Part shown: piece by piece, positions 50,925 through 59,770 of the stretch | How positions within the stretch are numbered: the first letter of the stretch is position 1 | Layout: each line of letters starts with the position of its first letter | Assembly: GCF_004378255.1 (NCBI RefSeq) | Contig: NZ_SNQG01000001.1 | Location: forward strand, 682,001 to 746,000 | From: Mucilaginibacter phyllosphaerae | GTDB taxonomy: Bacteria; Bacteroidota; Bacteroidia; Sphingobacteriales; Sphingobacteriaceae | Length of the DNA: 64,000 nt | Direction of reading: 5' to 3' | Position numbers and translations under genes: made by a program | The notes under the pieces: model-generated | Database searches by the model: none | The model's input: only the letters and a program-made list of their open reading frames with translations | Told to the model about the DNA's origin: nothing

Positions 50925-53399
50925 CTAATTTACTGGCTTCGCTTCCTTTTCCTTCACTGTCAGGTCAAGCGGTTCGCTTACCAGTTCGGTTAACAGGGCC
51001 AGGTTTATTACCTCGCGCATATCGGTAACGTAATGGAATTTTAAGTCGGTAATATAATCTTCCTTAATCTCCAAGATATCCTTTTGGTTTGATTTACAAA
51101 GGATGATCTCTTTGATATTGGCGCGTTTGGCAGCCAGTATCTTTTCTTTAATACCACCTACAGGCAACACGCGTCCGCGCAGGGTGATCTCGCCTGTCAT
51201 GGCCAGGTGCGGTTTTATTTTACGCTGGGTAAACGCCGACACCAGTGCGGTAAGCATGGTTACCCCTGCTGATGGGCCATCCTTAGGTGTAGCGCCTGCA
51301 GGTACGTGTACGTGGATATCCCACTGCTCAAACAATTTGGGGTTGATGTTAAAGTAACCGGCATGCGCACGCAGGTAGGCTAACGCAATAGTTACCGATT
51401 CTTTCATCACATCGCCCAGGCTGCCCGTTAAGGTAAGTTTGCCGTTACCGGGGCTTAAGCTGGCTTCAATAAACAAGATATCGCCGCCAACAGATGTCCA
51501 GGCCAGGCCGGTTACTACGCCGGCTGTATCATTATTTTCGTACAGATCCTTATCATAGAAGGGTGCGCCCAGGATCTTTTCCACTTCTTTTTTGCTTACA
51601 AGGGTATTGTAGGGCTCTTCCATGGCAATGTTTTTGGCAACACCGCGTATCACCGACCCGATCCTCTTTTCCAGCGATCGCACGCCAGATTCGCGGGTGT
51701 AGTCTTCTATCAGTTTTTCCAGCACATCGCTTTTTACAACCACATCCTTAACGGTTAGGCCGTGGGCTTCGCGCTGTTTGGGCACCAGGTGGCGTTTAGC
51801 TATCTCCACCTTTTCTTCGATGGTGTAGCCATTCACCTCAATGATCTCCATCCTATCCAGCAAAGCCGGCTGGATGCTGCTTAAAGAGTTTGCAGTAGCA
51901 ATAAACATAATGTTCGACAGGTCGAAATCCATCTCTACATAGTTGTCATAAAAAGTACTGTTCTGCTCTGGATCCAATACCTCTAACAGCGCCGATGAAG
52001 GATCGCCTCTAAAATCGGTGCTTACCTTATCAATCTCATCCAGTATAAATACCGGGTTTGCAGCACCCGCCTTTTTAACCGATTGAATGATACGGCCCGG
52101 CATTGCGCCGATATAAGTTTTACGGTGGCCGCGAATTTCGGCCTCGTCCCTTACACCACCCAATGCCATCCGCACGTATTTACGCCCCAAAGCTTTGGCG
52201 ATAGATTTACCCAGCGATGTTTTACCAACCCCCGGAGGGCCAACCAAACAAAGGATAGGCGCTTTCATATTATGTTTCAGTTTCAAAACAGCCAGATATT
52301 CAATAATTCGCTGTTTTACCTTATCCAGGCCGAAATGGTCCTTATCAAGTACCTTTTGTGCCCTTTTAAGGTCGAAATTATCCTTTGTAAATTCATTCCA
52401 AGGCAGGTCGAGCAAAAGCTCCAGATAATTTATCTGCACCGAATAATCTGCCGCGGCTGGGTTAGTGCGGGTAAGCTTTTCCAGCTCTTTGGCAAAATGT
52501 GCCTTAACCTCTTTATCCCATTTCTTTTTAAGAGCGCGTTTGCGCAGATTTTCAATTTCCAGGTCAGGCGAAGTGCCTCCCAATTCTTCCTGAATAGTTT
52601 TTAGCTGCTGATTCAGGAAATAATCGCGTTGCTGCTTATCCAGGTCAACCCGTACCTTGGTCTGGATCTGGTTTTTCAGTTCCAGCATCTGCAGGTCGAG
52701 CGTAAGGTGCTCCAGCACCATATTTATCCTATCGCGCAGGCTGGCGGTTTGCAATAAAGTCTGTTTAGCAGCCATATCCGCATTCATATTTGATGATATG
52801 AAATTGATGAGGAACGATGTGCTTTCGATGTTACGGATAGCTATCCCTGCTTCGCTGGGGATATTTGGCGATAGCTGTATAATGTTCATAGCCATATCTT
52901 TAACAGACGATACCATGGCTTTAAATTCCTTATCCTCTTTAGCCTTTATCTCTTTAAAAGGATCAATAGTTGCCTTAATGTAGGGCTCGCTTTGTACCTC
53001 TTCTTTCAGCATAAAGCGTTTTTTACCCTGTAATATTACGGTGGTATTACCATCGGGCATCTGCAGCATTTTTATGATGAGGGCAATGGTACCAACCTTA
53101 TTTAACTGGGTAAAGGTGGGGTCTTCAATACTTACATCCTGCTGTGCTACCACGCCTATCAGGCGGCTGCCTTTATTGGCATCCCGAATCAATTTAATAG
53201 ATTTATCGCGACCAACCGTAATAGGAATCACAACGCCCGGAAACAGCACCGTGTTACGCAGCGGGAGGATAGATATAATTTCGGGCACCTCCTCATTATT
53301 CATTTCTTCTTCATCCTCTGATGACATCAGCGGGAAAAATTCAGAATCTTCATTAATCGAGGGCATAGTATTCTTAAAATCAAACGGATCAAAACTCAT
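50925..53399 (-). CDS. lon: ATP-dependent protease Lon
   Basis: 824 residues from the ATG at 53397-53399. The N-terminal substrate domain (PEIISILPLRNTVLFPGVVIPI) is followed by a coiled-coil helical region, the AAA+ domain with Walker A LVGPPGVGKTSLGKS and Walker B PVFILDEIDKV, then the protease domain with catalytic Ser in PKDGPSAGVTML and the Lys in GGIKEKILAAKRA. It degrades misfolded and regulatory proteins. A terminator lies ~160 bp downstream. Confidence 0.97.
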   Translation of the reverse strand: MSFDPFDFKNTMPSINEDSEFFPLMSSEDEEEMNNEEVPEIISILPLRNTVLFPGVVIPITVGRDKSIKLIRDANKGSRLIGVVAQQDVSIEDPTFTQLNKVGTIALIIKMLQMPDGNTTVILQGKKRFMLKEEVQSEPYIKATIDPFKEIKAKEDKEFKAMVSSVKDMAMNIIQLSPNIPSEAGIAIRNIESTSFLINFISSNMNADMAAKQTLLQTASLRDRINMVLEHLTLDLQMLELKNQIQTKVRVDLDKQQRDYFLNQQLKTIQEELGGTSPDLEIENLRKRALKKKWDKEVKAHFAKELEKLTRTNPAAADYSVQINYLELLLDLPWNEFTKDNFDLKRAQKVLDKDHFGLDKVKQRIIEYLAVLKLKHNMKAPILCLVGPPGVGKTSLGKSIAKALGRKYVRMALGGVRDEAEIRGHRKTYIGAMPGRIIQSVKKAGAANPVFILDEIDKVSTDFRGDPSSALLEVLDPEQNSTFYDNYVEMDFDLSNIMFIATANSLSSIQPALLDRMEIIEVNGYTIEEKVEIAKRHLVPKQREAHGLTVKDVVVKSDVLEKLIEDYTRESGVRSLEKRIGSVIRGVAKNIAMEEPYNTLVSKKEVEKILGAPFYDKDLYENNDTAGVVTGLAWTSVGGDILFIEASLSPGNGKLTLTGSLGDVMKESVTIALAYLRAHAGYFNINPKLFEQWDIHVHVPAGATPKDGPSAGVTMLTALVSAFTQRKIKPHLAMTGEITLRGRVLPVGGIKEKILAAKRANIKEIILCKSNQKDILEIKEDYITDLKFHYVTDMREVINLALLTELVSEPLDLTVKEKEAKPVN

Positions 53400-53712
53400 C
53401 AATCACCTTTTATTTATGCCTAAACGCCATATTGGCAGGTACGGAAACTCCGCCCATGCAAATACGGGTTAACAGGCATTAGTTATATATTCAAATATAC
53501 AGTTTCAAGAGCTATGCCAATATCAATTTATTGTTCATTGCAATTATTGTAATTTTACAACCCACTGTATTACTGATGTTTGCAAGAAATAAATATATCT
53601 GGCCTTGTTTTACAGTAATTTAAAAAAAGTGGAAAAATCGTCAGTCTATAAAAGTTCAGATATGATAAGTTTTGGCCTATCATCCGGGATTTAAGCAGGC
53701 ACTGAAGCATAA
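53400..53712. other. Intergenic gap without a gene
   Basis: About 310 bp upstream of lon, downstream of the purF terminator. It is AT-rich. I see no conserved -7 element with full consensus close to lon, no RNA gene and no repeat. The lon promoter should be in it. Confidence 0.6.
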
Positions 53713-53746
53713 AACTAAAAAGAGCGATAGAAAACCTATCGCCCTG
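53713..53746 (-). terminator. Terminator after purF
   Basis: On the minus strand AGGGCGATAG pairs with CTATCGCTCT (one G-U), followed by TTTTTAGTTTT. It is 30 bp after the purF stop. Confidence 0.88.
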
Positions 53747-53774
53747 ATATATAAGTAGTAATTACCTAATAATA

Positions 53775-55682
53775 TTACATGTAAGCCCTTTGGTTGTTAC
53801 CTTCCATCCAGTTAACAAAGGCGCGGTTTACCACTTTGTTACCGCCAGGTGTTGGATAATCACCACTAAAATACCAATCGCCGATGTGGTCAGGGCAGGC
53901 AATGTGCAGGTTATCTAAAGTCTGGTATAGCACTTCAACCTTGGCTGTGATGTTTGGCGGGGTGATGATCTTAGCAATACGATCAGATATTTCCTGATCG
54001 GTAAACGGCGCGTAAATAGCCTTTACATAGTTTTCCACATCTTCTTTAGCCAGTTTAGAGCTATCCTTACATTTCTGGTAAACTTCAACTATAATGTTTT
54101 CTTTACCCTGCTCTTTTAACAGGCTGATAGCGGCTTCAAAGGCAACAAATTCGCCCATGCGCGACATATCGATACCATAACAATCCGGGTAACGGATCTG
54201 CGGCGCAGATGATACCACAACCACTTTTTTAGGGCCCAGGCGGTCAAGTATCTTCAGGATGCTTTGCTTCAGGGTAGTACCACGTACAATAGAATCATCC
54301 AATACCACTAATGTATCGGTGCCTTTTTTAATAAGGCCGTAAGTGGTATCGTAAACGTGGGCCACCATTTCGCTGCGGTCTGCATCCTGTGTAATAAAGG
54401 TACGCAGCTTAACATCTTTAATGGCAATTTTCTCTACTCGTGGTGCAAGCGCCAGTACTTCGGTCAATTCTTCCTCGCTGATCTTGTCATCACGGTTAAG
54501 CAGCCTGTCGCGCTGGTATTTTTTGATGTATTTGTGCACCCCTTCTACCATGCCGTAAAAGGCAACCTCGGCAGTGTTGGGGATATAGGAGAATACCGTA
54601 TTTTGCACATCATTATTTACAGCGCCTAATATTTGCGGGCAAAGTAACCTACCCAATTGCTTACGCTCTTTATAAATAGCAGCATCGCTGCCACGAGAAA
54701 AATAGATACGCTCGAACGAGCATGCCTTTTTCTCTAAAGGCTCGCTAAACATGGTTTCGCTTATTTTACCGTTCTTTTTAACGATAAGGGCATGGCCGGG
54801 CTTTATCTCGCGGATGTCTTCGATAGGGATGTTAAAGGCCGTCATGATGGCGGGGCGCTCCGAAGCAGCAACCACTATTTCATCATTATAATAATAAAAT
54901 GCCGGGCGGATGCCTACCGGGTCGCGCATTACAAATGCATCACCATGGCCTAATATGCCTGCAATGGTGTAGCCACCATCCCAGTTTTTAGCGCTCTTTT
55001 TCAAGATCTTGGCAACATCCATATCATTGGCAATCAACTTGCTGATCTCGGCGTTATCATCAAGCCCTTCGCGTTTATACTGGTCAAACAAACCCTGAAC
55101 TTCGGTATCGATAAAATGACCTATTTTTTCTAATACGGTAACCGTATCCGCTTTTTCTTTAGGGTGCTGGCCAAGTTCATACAGTTGTTGCAGCAGTTCG
55201 TCAACATTAGTCATGTTAAAGTTACCGGCAATAACCAGGTTACGGGTCATCCAGTTGTTTTGGCGCAGAAAAGGGTGGCAGTTCTCGATGCTGTTTTTAC
55301 CATGCGTACCATAACGCAAATGGCCCAGTAACACTTCGCCGGTAAAGCTTACGTGTTCTTTGAGCCATTCGGTATCCGCCATTTTTTCAGGCGTCTCCTT
55401 TTGTATTTCAGCAAATTTTTTCTGGATATACTCAAAAATATCAGCAACCGCATTAGATGCCATTGAGCGGTGCCGGCTGATATACCGTTTACCAGGCTCA
55501 ATATCCAATTTAATGGTGGCAACACCCGCGCCATCTTGCCCGCGGTTATGCTGTTTTTCCATTAAAAGGTAAAGCTTGTTTAGTCCGTACAGCGCAGTGC
55601 CGTACTTTTTCTGATAATAAGAGAGTGGCTTTAGTAAGCGGATAAATGCCACACCGCATTCATGTTTAATCTGATCGCTCAT
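53775..55682 (-). CDS. purF: Amidophosphoribosyltransferase, long Bacteroidota form
   Basis: 635 residues, about 130 more than E. coli PurF. The glutaminase Cys is at residue 9 (SDQIKHECGVAF), implying removal of an eight-residue propeptide. KQHNRGQDGAGVATIK, LLGHLRYGTHGKNSIENCHPF and GGYTIAGILGHGDAFVMRDPVGIRPA belong to the glutaminase domain. The PRPP motif is LVVLDDSIVRGTTLKQ. The extra length comes from inserts and a C-terminal tail (HIGDWYFSGDYPTPGG). It catalyses the first step of purine synthesis; a role as a second, divergent paralog is possible. Confidence 0.88.
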   Translation of the reverse strand: MSDQIKHECGVAFIRLLKPLSYYQKKYGTALYGLNKLYLLMEKQHNRGQDGAGVATIKLDIEPGKRYISRHRSMASNAVADIFEYIQKKFAEIQKETPEKMADTEWLKEHVSFTGEVLLGHLRYGTHGKNSIENCHPFLRQNNWMTRNLVIAGNFNMTNVDELLQQLYELGQHPKEKADTVTVLEKIGHFIDTEVQGLFDQYKREGLDDNAEISKLIANDMDVAKILKKSAKNWDGGYTIAGILGHGDAFVMRDPVGIRPAFYYYNDEIVVAASERPAIMTAFNIPIEDIREIKPGHALIVKKNGKISETMFSEPLEKKACSFERIYFSRGSDAAIYKERKQLGRLLCPQILGAVNNDVQNTVFSYIPNTAEVAFYGMVEGVHKYIKKYQRDRLLNRDDKISEEELTEVLALAPRVEKIAIKDVKLRTFITQDADRSEMVAHVYDTTYGLIKKGTDTLVVLDDSIVRGTTLKQSILKILDRLGPKKVVVVSSAPQIRYPDCYGIDMSRMGEFVAFEAAISLLKEQGKENIIVEVYQKCKDSSKLAKEDVENYVKAIYAPFTDQEISDRIAKIITPPNITAKVEVLYQTLDNLHIACPDHIGDWYFSGDYPTPGGNKVVNRAFVNWMEGNNQRAYM

Positions 55683-55699
55683 GATTGGGAATGAGCCTG

Positions 55700-55707
55700 C
55701 AAAGGTA
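55700..55707 (-). promoter_or_regulatory. -7 promoter element TACCTTTG for purF
   Basis: Full TAnnTTTG match, 17 nt upstream of the purF ATG. Confidence 0.6.
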
Positions 55708-55912
55708 AAATTTTATCTTATATAGTGTTTAAACATATTGTCATTAGTTAGTATTTTTTGCGATGTGGGAAAAGCTATGCTTCTGCACCTTGCTAACAAG
55801 CGTTTGCAAGCATCAATTTGCAAGTTCTCCCCTTCATGGAGCATTTAGGTAAAGCTACCCCGTAGAGGACCCCATATTGAATAATATTTCATAAACTTAT
55901 GCTGATAATCCC

Positions 55913-55920
55913 TAAATTTA
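55913..55920 (+). promoter_or_regulatory. -7-like element TAAATTTA, 4 nt before the nitrilase-family ATG
   Basis: One base off TAnnTTTG; CCTA then ATG at 55925. Same 4 nt spacing as the leaderless group. Confidence 0.5.
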
Positions 55921-55924
55921 CCTA

Positions 55925-56713
55925 ATGATCATAGCAGTCGCCTCGCCCTTATTCCCAACTTCTATACCGAATGCTTTAACCCAGGTTGATACCCTTTCTG
56001 AAGATGCCGCACAACAGGGAGCCAAGATAATTTGCTTCCCGGAATCATTTATTCCCGGCTATCCCCTTGCCGATCATCAGCTCGAAAAAGCAACGCCAGA
56101 ACAGTTACAAGCGGCACTAAACAGCGTATGCGAAATAGCCGCAAAAAACGCCATCGCCATCATTACCCCTATGGATTGGTATGAAAATAAACTATTTTTG
56201 AATGTAGCACAGGTAATATCTGCCAAAGGAGAAGTATTGGGTTACCAAACCAAAAACCAGTTAGACCCAAGCGAAGACCGATTTTGGGCACCCGGAACTG
56301 AACGCCGACTATTTGAAATTGAAGGATTAAAATTTGGCATCACCATTTGCCATGAGGGTTTCCGCTATCCCGAATCAGTAAGATGGGCCGCACGCGAAGG
56401 CGCACAGGTGGTTTTTCACCCGCACCTTACCGGCAGCGATATCAGCGGCAAACAAATTACCGAATGGGGCCACAACCGAAGCCCCTACTACGAAAAGGCC
56501 ATGATGATGCGCGCTATGGAAAACACGATTTACTTTGCCAGCGTTGGCTACGCTATGAAATACCAGGAGGCTACCAGCTCTATCATTGCGCCGGATGGCG
56601 TTTGCATTGCGCATCAGCCATATGGCGAAACGGGGGTTACTGTTGCAGAGATCGATACCCAAAAAGCAACAGGATTTTTAGCGAAAAGGTTTAAACCGGA
56701 GTTGTATGGCTAA
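55925..56713 (+). CDS. Carbon-nitrogen hydrolase (nitrilase superfamily)
   Basis: 262 residues. The catalytic triad is visible: Glu in IICFPESFIPGYPL, Lys in LGYQTKNQLDPSEDRFWAPG and Cys in FGITICHEGFRYPE. GAQVVFHPHLTG and YYEKAMMMRAMENTIYFASVGYA complete the alpha-beta-beta-alpha fold. Members hydrolyse amides, nitriles or carbamoyl compounds. The substrate is unknown. Confidence 0.9.
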   Translation: MIIAVASPLFPTSIPNALTQVDTLSEDAAQQGAKIICFPESFIPGYPLADHQLEKATPEQLQAALNSVCEIAAKNAIAIITPMDWYENKLFLNVAQVISAKGEVLGYQTKNQLDPSEDRFWAPGTERRLFEIEGLKFGITICHEGFRYPESVRWAAREGAQVVFHPHLTGSDISGKQITEWGHNRSPYYEKAMMMRAMENTIYFASVGYAMKYQEATSSIIAPDGVCIAHQPYGETGVTVAEIDTQKATGFLAKRFKPELYG

Positions 56714-56721
56714 AACTTTGG

Positions 56722-56778
56722 TGAGTCTGTCGAACCAGTAGCCGTTTTGTTAAGTCTTCGATATGCTCAGACTGACAT
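56722..56778. repeat. Interspersed hairpin repeat, copy 3
   Basis: GAGTCTGTCGAACCAGTAGCC then TAAGTCTTCGATATGCTCAG and ACTGACA, closely related to 50819-50874; the TGTCGAA and TTCGA halves are inverted. Confidence 0.65.
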
Positions 56779-56783
56779 AAAGA

Positions 56784-56820
56784 GTTTCATTTCAAATGAG
56801 TTATGAGGAGAAATCTTCTA
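56784..56820 (+). repeat. Solo GIY-YIG-element terminal repeat without a nuclease
   Basis: TTTCATTTCAAATGAG then TTATGAGGAGAAATCTTCTA, a diverged single copy of the 46469-46506 repeat, with no GIY-YIG gene nearby. Confidence 0.7.
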
Positions 56821-57354
56821 AAATATATTTGTCAGCTACATACAAAGCGTAAAATACTTATTCTCGCTGTCGTTTGTTTGAAAGGGCATGATGGTGAAAG
56901 CGCTTATTTTTATCTATTTCTGCATAAAAGGATTGGATAACAATTATCTCACCAATAATATTTTAATTAAACTCTCCCAATTCTTTTGCCAGTATCCAAA
57001 GTTAGTCATGAACTGGCCCTCCGACATTTTGTACCTGAAACTTTCTAAGATAGCTGGAAGACAATTCAAATTTGGTCACAAACCCAGAACCTGATGCCGG
57101 CACATCCAATCGCGCGCTATTTGTATTGCATACACCTCGTTCCTTACCGGATAAAAAATGGGTTATTCCATTAACCTTAATTAAAGCTTATTGCGTTGCA
57201 CCAGGCAATTAATTTTTTATCTTTTAATATACTTATGCACCATATCCGGGCATACGTTACTCGCCAATAGGGCAATCAAACCACAATTAGCGAAACAGTT
57301 AGGGGCATCATCAAAAAACCACTACCAAAACAGTCAACTATCCTTAGCATTTAT

Positions 57355-57362
57355 TAAGTTTG
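57355..57362 (+). promoter_or_regulatory. -7 promoter element TAAGTTTG for the nuoH-M operon
   Basis: Full TAnnTTTG match. It overlaps a possible TTG start at 57360, so translation should begin further down at TTG 57381. It shows the operon can be transcribed from nuoH. Confidence 0.6.
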
Positions 57363-57380
57363 CAGCCAAAGCAAACATCC

Positions 57381-58451
57381 TTGAATTTTTACCTCACATA
57401 TTTTATTGTAGCGGCAGGTTTATTTGCTTTTGTTGGCCTGTTTACCATGTTTGGCGTTTATGCCGAGCGTAAAGTGAGCGCCTTTATACAAAACCGCCTT
57501 GGCCCAACAGAAACGGGGAAATACGGCACCCTGCAGGTACTGGCCGATATGATGAAAATGGCCCAAAAAGAACTGATCATCCCGGCGGCGGCGGATAAGA
57601 TCTTGTTCCTGGCGGCACCTGCCATTATATTTATTGGCGTTTACCTGGGCTTTGCTGCCCTGCCCTGGGGGCCGGGGCTCATACCCGCTAATATCAACAT
57701 CGGGTTGTACTATATCTTCGCGATCATATCCATCGAAACACTGGGCATCCTGATGGCCGGTTGGGGATCAAACAATAAATATTCTATACTGGGGGCTATG
57801 CGTTCTGCAGCGCAGATCATCTCTTACGAGATACCGGCTGGCTTTGCGCTCATATCCGTTGTAATGGTGGCGCAAACCTTAAATCTGCAGGATATAGCCA
57901 TGCTGCAAGGCATCCTATCGCCTGATAAGGCAAAGTTTTTGGGTTTTTGGGATGTATCGGCCATTGGCGGTTTCCTGTCATGGAACGTTTTCCAGGCGCC
58001 GCATTTGCTGATAGCTTTTGTCATCTATTTTATTGCCTCGCTGGCAGAAAGTAACCGCGCCCCCTTTGATATTCCCGAGGCGGAATCTGAACTGGTGGCG
58101 GGTTTCCATACCGAGTTTACCGGATTGCAATTCGCGCTGGTTTTTTTGGCCGAATATTCCATGATGTTTTTGGTATCGATGGTGGGCGTAATTTTATTTT
58201 TAGGCGCATGGAATACCCCGCTGCCTAATATAGGTTCGTTACATTTAGCAAGTTGGACAACCAATGCTGCCTGGGGAATACTATGGATCTTGCTAAAAAC
58301 GTTGCTGTTAGTAGGTGTGCAGATCTGGATACGATGGACACTGCCACGCCTGCGGGTAGACCAGCTCATGAACCTGTGCTGGAAGGTACTAACCCCCCTG
58401 GCATTTTTATGTATGCTGATATCGGGCGTATGGCGGCTGTGGGTGATGTAG
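57381..58451 (+). CDS. nuoH: NADH-quinone oxidoreductase subunit H
   Basis: 356 residues from TTG at 57381. Eight TM helices with the subunit-1 quinone-site motifs: YAERKVSAFIQNRLGPTETGKYGTLQ, SAAQIISYEIPAGFAL, ESNRAPFDIPEAESELVAGFHTEFTG (acidic loop) and WIRWTLPRLRVDQLM. It forms the membrane arm at the quinone channel of Complex I. There is no nuoA-G upstream. The start is inferred from the promoter at 57355 and the absence of an ATG. Confidence 0.9.
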   Translation: MNFYLTYFIVAAGLFAFVGLFTMFGVYAERKVSAFIQNRLGPTETGKYGTLQVLADMMKMAQKELIIPAAADKILFLAAPAIIFIGVYLGFAALPWGPGLIPANINIGLYYIFAIISIETLGILMAGWGSNNKYSILGAMRSAAQIISYEIPAGFALISVVMVAQTLNLQDIAMLQGILSPDKAKFLGFWDVSAIGGFLSWNVFQAPHLLIAFVIYFIASLAESNRAPFDIPEAESELVAGFHTEFTGLQFALVFLAEYSMMFLVSMVGVILFLGAWNTPLPNIGSLHLASWTTNAAWGILWILLKTLLLVGVQIWIRWTLPRLRVDQLMNLCWKVLTPLAFLCMLISGVWRLWVM

Positions 58452-58634
58452 GTGGGAGAGAGATTAGTGGTGTGTGATTAGAGATCAGAAGTAATATGGA
58501 ATGTCGAATCTTCAATAACGAATGATGATTTGGGATTGAGAAGAAATAGTGGTGAACATCGAAATCGTTATTCGAAATTCAAAATTTGATGTTCGATATT
58601 TAGTTTTTAGAATTTAGTAATTAGCATTTAGACT
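58452..58634. repeat. 183 bp repetitive spacer inside the nuo operon (nuoH-nuoI)
   Basis: Degenerate text-like words: GATTAGTGGTGTGTGATTAG, CGAATCTTCAATAACGAATG, ATTCGAAATTCAAAATTTG and TTTAGAATTTAGTAATTAG. No gene. All other nuo gene junctions in the window overlap, so this insert is out of place. Confidence 0.7.
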
Positions 58635-59225
58635 TTGATAAAAAGGGCAATAAACGGTTTTACAACGGCATGGAAAGGGCTATCCCTTACCCTGAAGGCG
58701 ATGTTTACATCAAACGCCCAACGCCGGGTGATGCCCATAACCGACGATAATTACTTCCATCAGCTTAATAATACCAATACTATCCAATACCCTAAACAGG
58801 AATTACCCGTGCCCGAAGTGGGCCGCTACCAGCTGGATGTAGAGATTGACGATTGTATTGTGTGTGACCTGTGCGCCAAGGTTTGCCCGGTTAACTGCAT
58901 TACTATCGAATCGATAAAATCCACCGAAGGCAGTATCGGCGAAACATCCGATGGATCGAAAAAACTGCTTTACGCCGCCCAGTTTGATATTGATATGGCT
59001 AAATGTATGTACTGCGGCCTGTGTACTATTGTATGCCCAACCGAGTGCATTGTAATGACCAACGAGTACGACCGCACGGTATTCGACCTGAGTAACCTTA
59101 CCTATGAGTTTTCGGATATGTCGCCAGAGATAGCAGCCGAAAAACGGGCGCTGCTGGAAAAGCAAAACGCCGAAAAACAAGCTGCCAAACAAGCCGCAAT
59201 GAAAGCAAAGGGAGGCGCCGCATGA
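58635..59225 (+). CDS. nuoI: NADH-quinone oxidoreductase subunit I
   Basis: 196 residues from a TTG; the first ATG is past the conserved N-terminal helix (WKGLSLTLKAMFTS). Two 4Fe-4S binding motifs are complete: CIVCDLCAKVCP and CMYCGLCTIVCP. The Ala/Lys-rich C-terminal tail (EKQAAKQAAMKAKGG) is an extension. It passes electrons toward the quinone site as clusters N6a/N6b. It overlaps nuoJ by 4 nt (ATGA). Confidence 0.92.
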   Translation: MIKRAINGFTTAWKGLSLTLKAMFTSNAQRRVMPITDDNYFHQLNNTNTIQYPKQELPVPEVGRYQLDVEIDDCIVCDLCAKVCPVNCITIESIKSTEGSIGETSDGSKKLLYAAQFDIDMAKCMYCGLCTIVCPTECIVMTNEYDRTVFDLSNLTYEFSDMSPEIAAEKRALLEKQNAEKQAAKQAAMKAKGGAA

Positions 59226-59770
59226 ATTTAGTACAGATCATGTTCTACGTGATGGCGTTGGTAACGCTGGGCTCGGCACTGGTAGTAGCCGCCGGGAAAA
59301 ACCTGGTACGCAGCATTTTTATGTTTTTTGTGACCCTGTTTGGTTTAGCTGGTTTGTATGTTTTGGCCCTGGCTGATTTTGTGGCCGTTACCCAGATTGT
59401 GATATACGTAGGCGGTATTTTAGTGCTGATACTATTTGCTTTTATGCTTTCCGGCAAGGAGGCTTTAGTTAAAGCAGAACAGCAAAGCAATAAATTCATC
59501 AGCCTGAATAATTTCCCCGCCTTTTTACTGGCCGCCCTGTTTTTAGTGGTAATGCTGAATGTGGTGTTTAAAGCCGATGTAAATAACCTGCCCTGGGTAA
59601 AGGCTTCTGTTTTAAATAAGAATGTGGTACCGGTTAATGGCACAGGCATTAATGATATAGGCGTTAATTTAATGACACGTTATTTGCTGCCTTTCGAGGT
59701 GATTTCGGTGTTGCTGATGGTGGCTTTGGTGGGTTCGGCGCACTTATCCAGAAAGGAGGCTAAAGTATGA
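59222..59770 (+). CDS. nuoJ: NADH-quinone oxidoreductase subunit J
   Basis: 182 residues, five TM helices. ALVTLGSALVVAAGKNLVRSIF and ALADFVAVTQIVIYVGGILVLILFAFML are the conserved ND6-like segments. It sits between NuoH and NuoK in the membrane arm. Both ends overlap neighbours by 4 nt (ATGA), so it is tightly coupled. Confidence 0.93.
   Translation: MNLVQIMFYVMALVTLGSALVVAAGKNLVRSIFMFFVTLFGLAGLYVLALADFVAVTQIVIYVGGILVLILFAFMLSGKEALVKAEQQSNKFISLNNFPAFLLAALFLVVMLNVVFKADVNNLPWVKASVLNKNVVPVNGTGINDIGVNLMTRYLLPFEVISVLLMVALVGSAHLSRKEAKV

Larger units (their letters stand above)
56714..57354. other. 640 bp gap before the nuo operon: repeats and possible gene remnant
   Basis: No intact gene is supported. 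The left part holds two interspersed repeats (next entries). On the minus strand, 56944-57078 encodes a ~45-codon open stretch without a start codon, ending FGYWQKNWESLIKILLVR, whose composition looks protein-like and could be a decayed gene end; I cannot name it. Short ORFs on the plus strand here have no recognisable features. nuoA-nuoG are not present. Confidence 0.5.

Noticed and set aside
56888..57094. Plus-strand ORF of 68 codons upstream of the nuo operon
   Set aside because: No signal, domain or recognisable composition, and no promoter or ribosome site. The opposite strand has a more protein-like stretch but no start codon, so I left both as a possible remnant only.
57360..57380. TTG at 57360 as nuoH start
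   Set aside because: It lies inside the TAAGTTTG element, upstream of the expected transcription start. TTG 57381 fits the family's N-terminus.
57191..57472. Plus-strand ORF of 93 codons overlapping the start of nuoH
   Set aside because: Overlaps the conserved nuoH coding frame and its promoter element, and encodes nothing recognisable.
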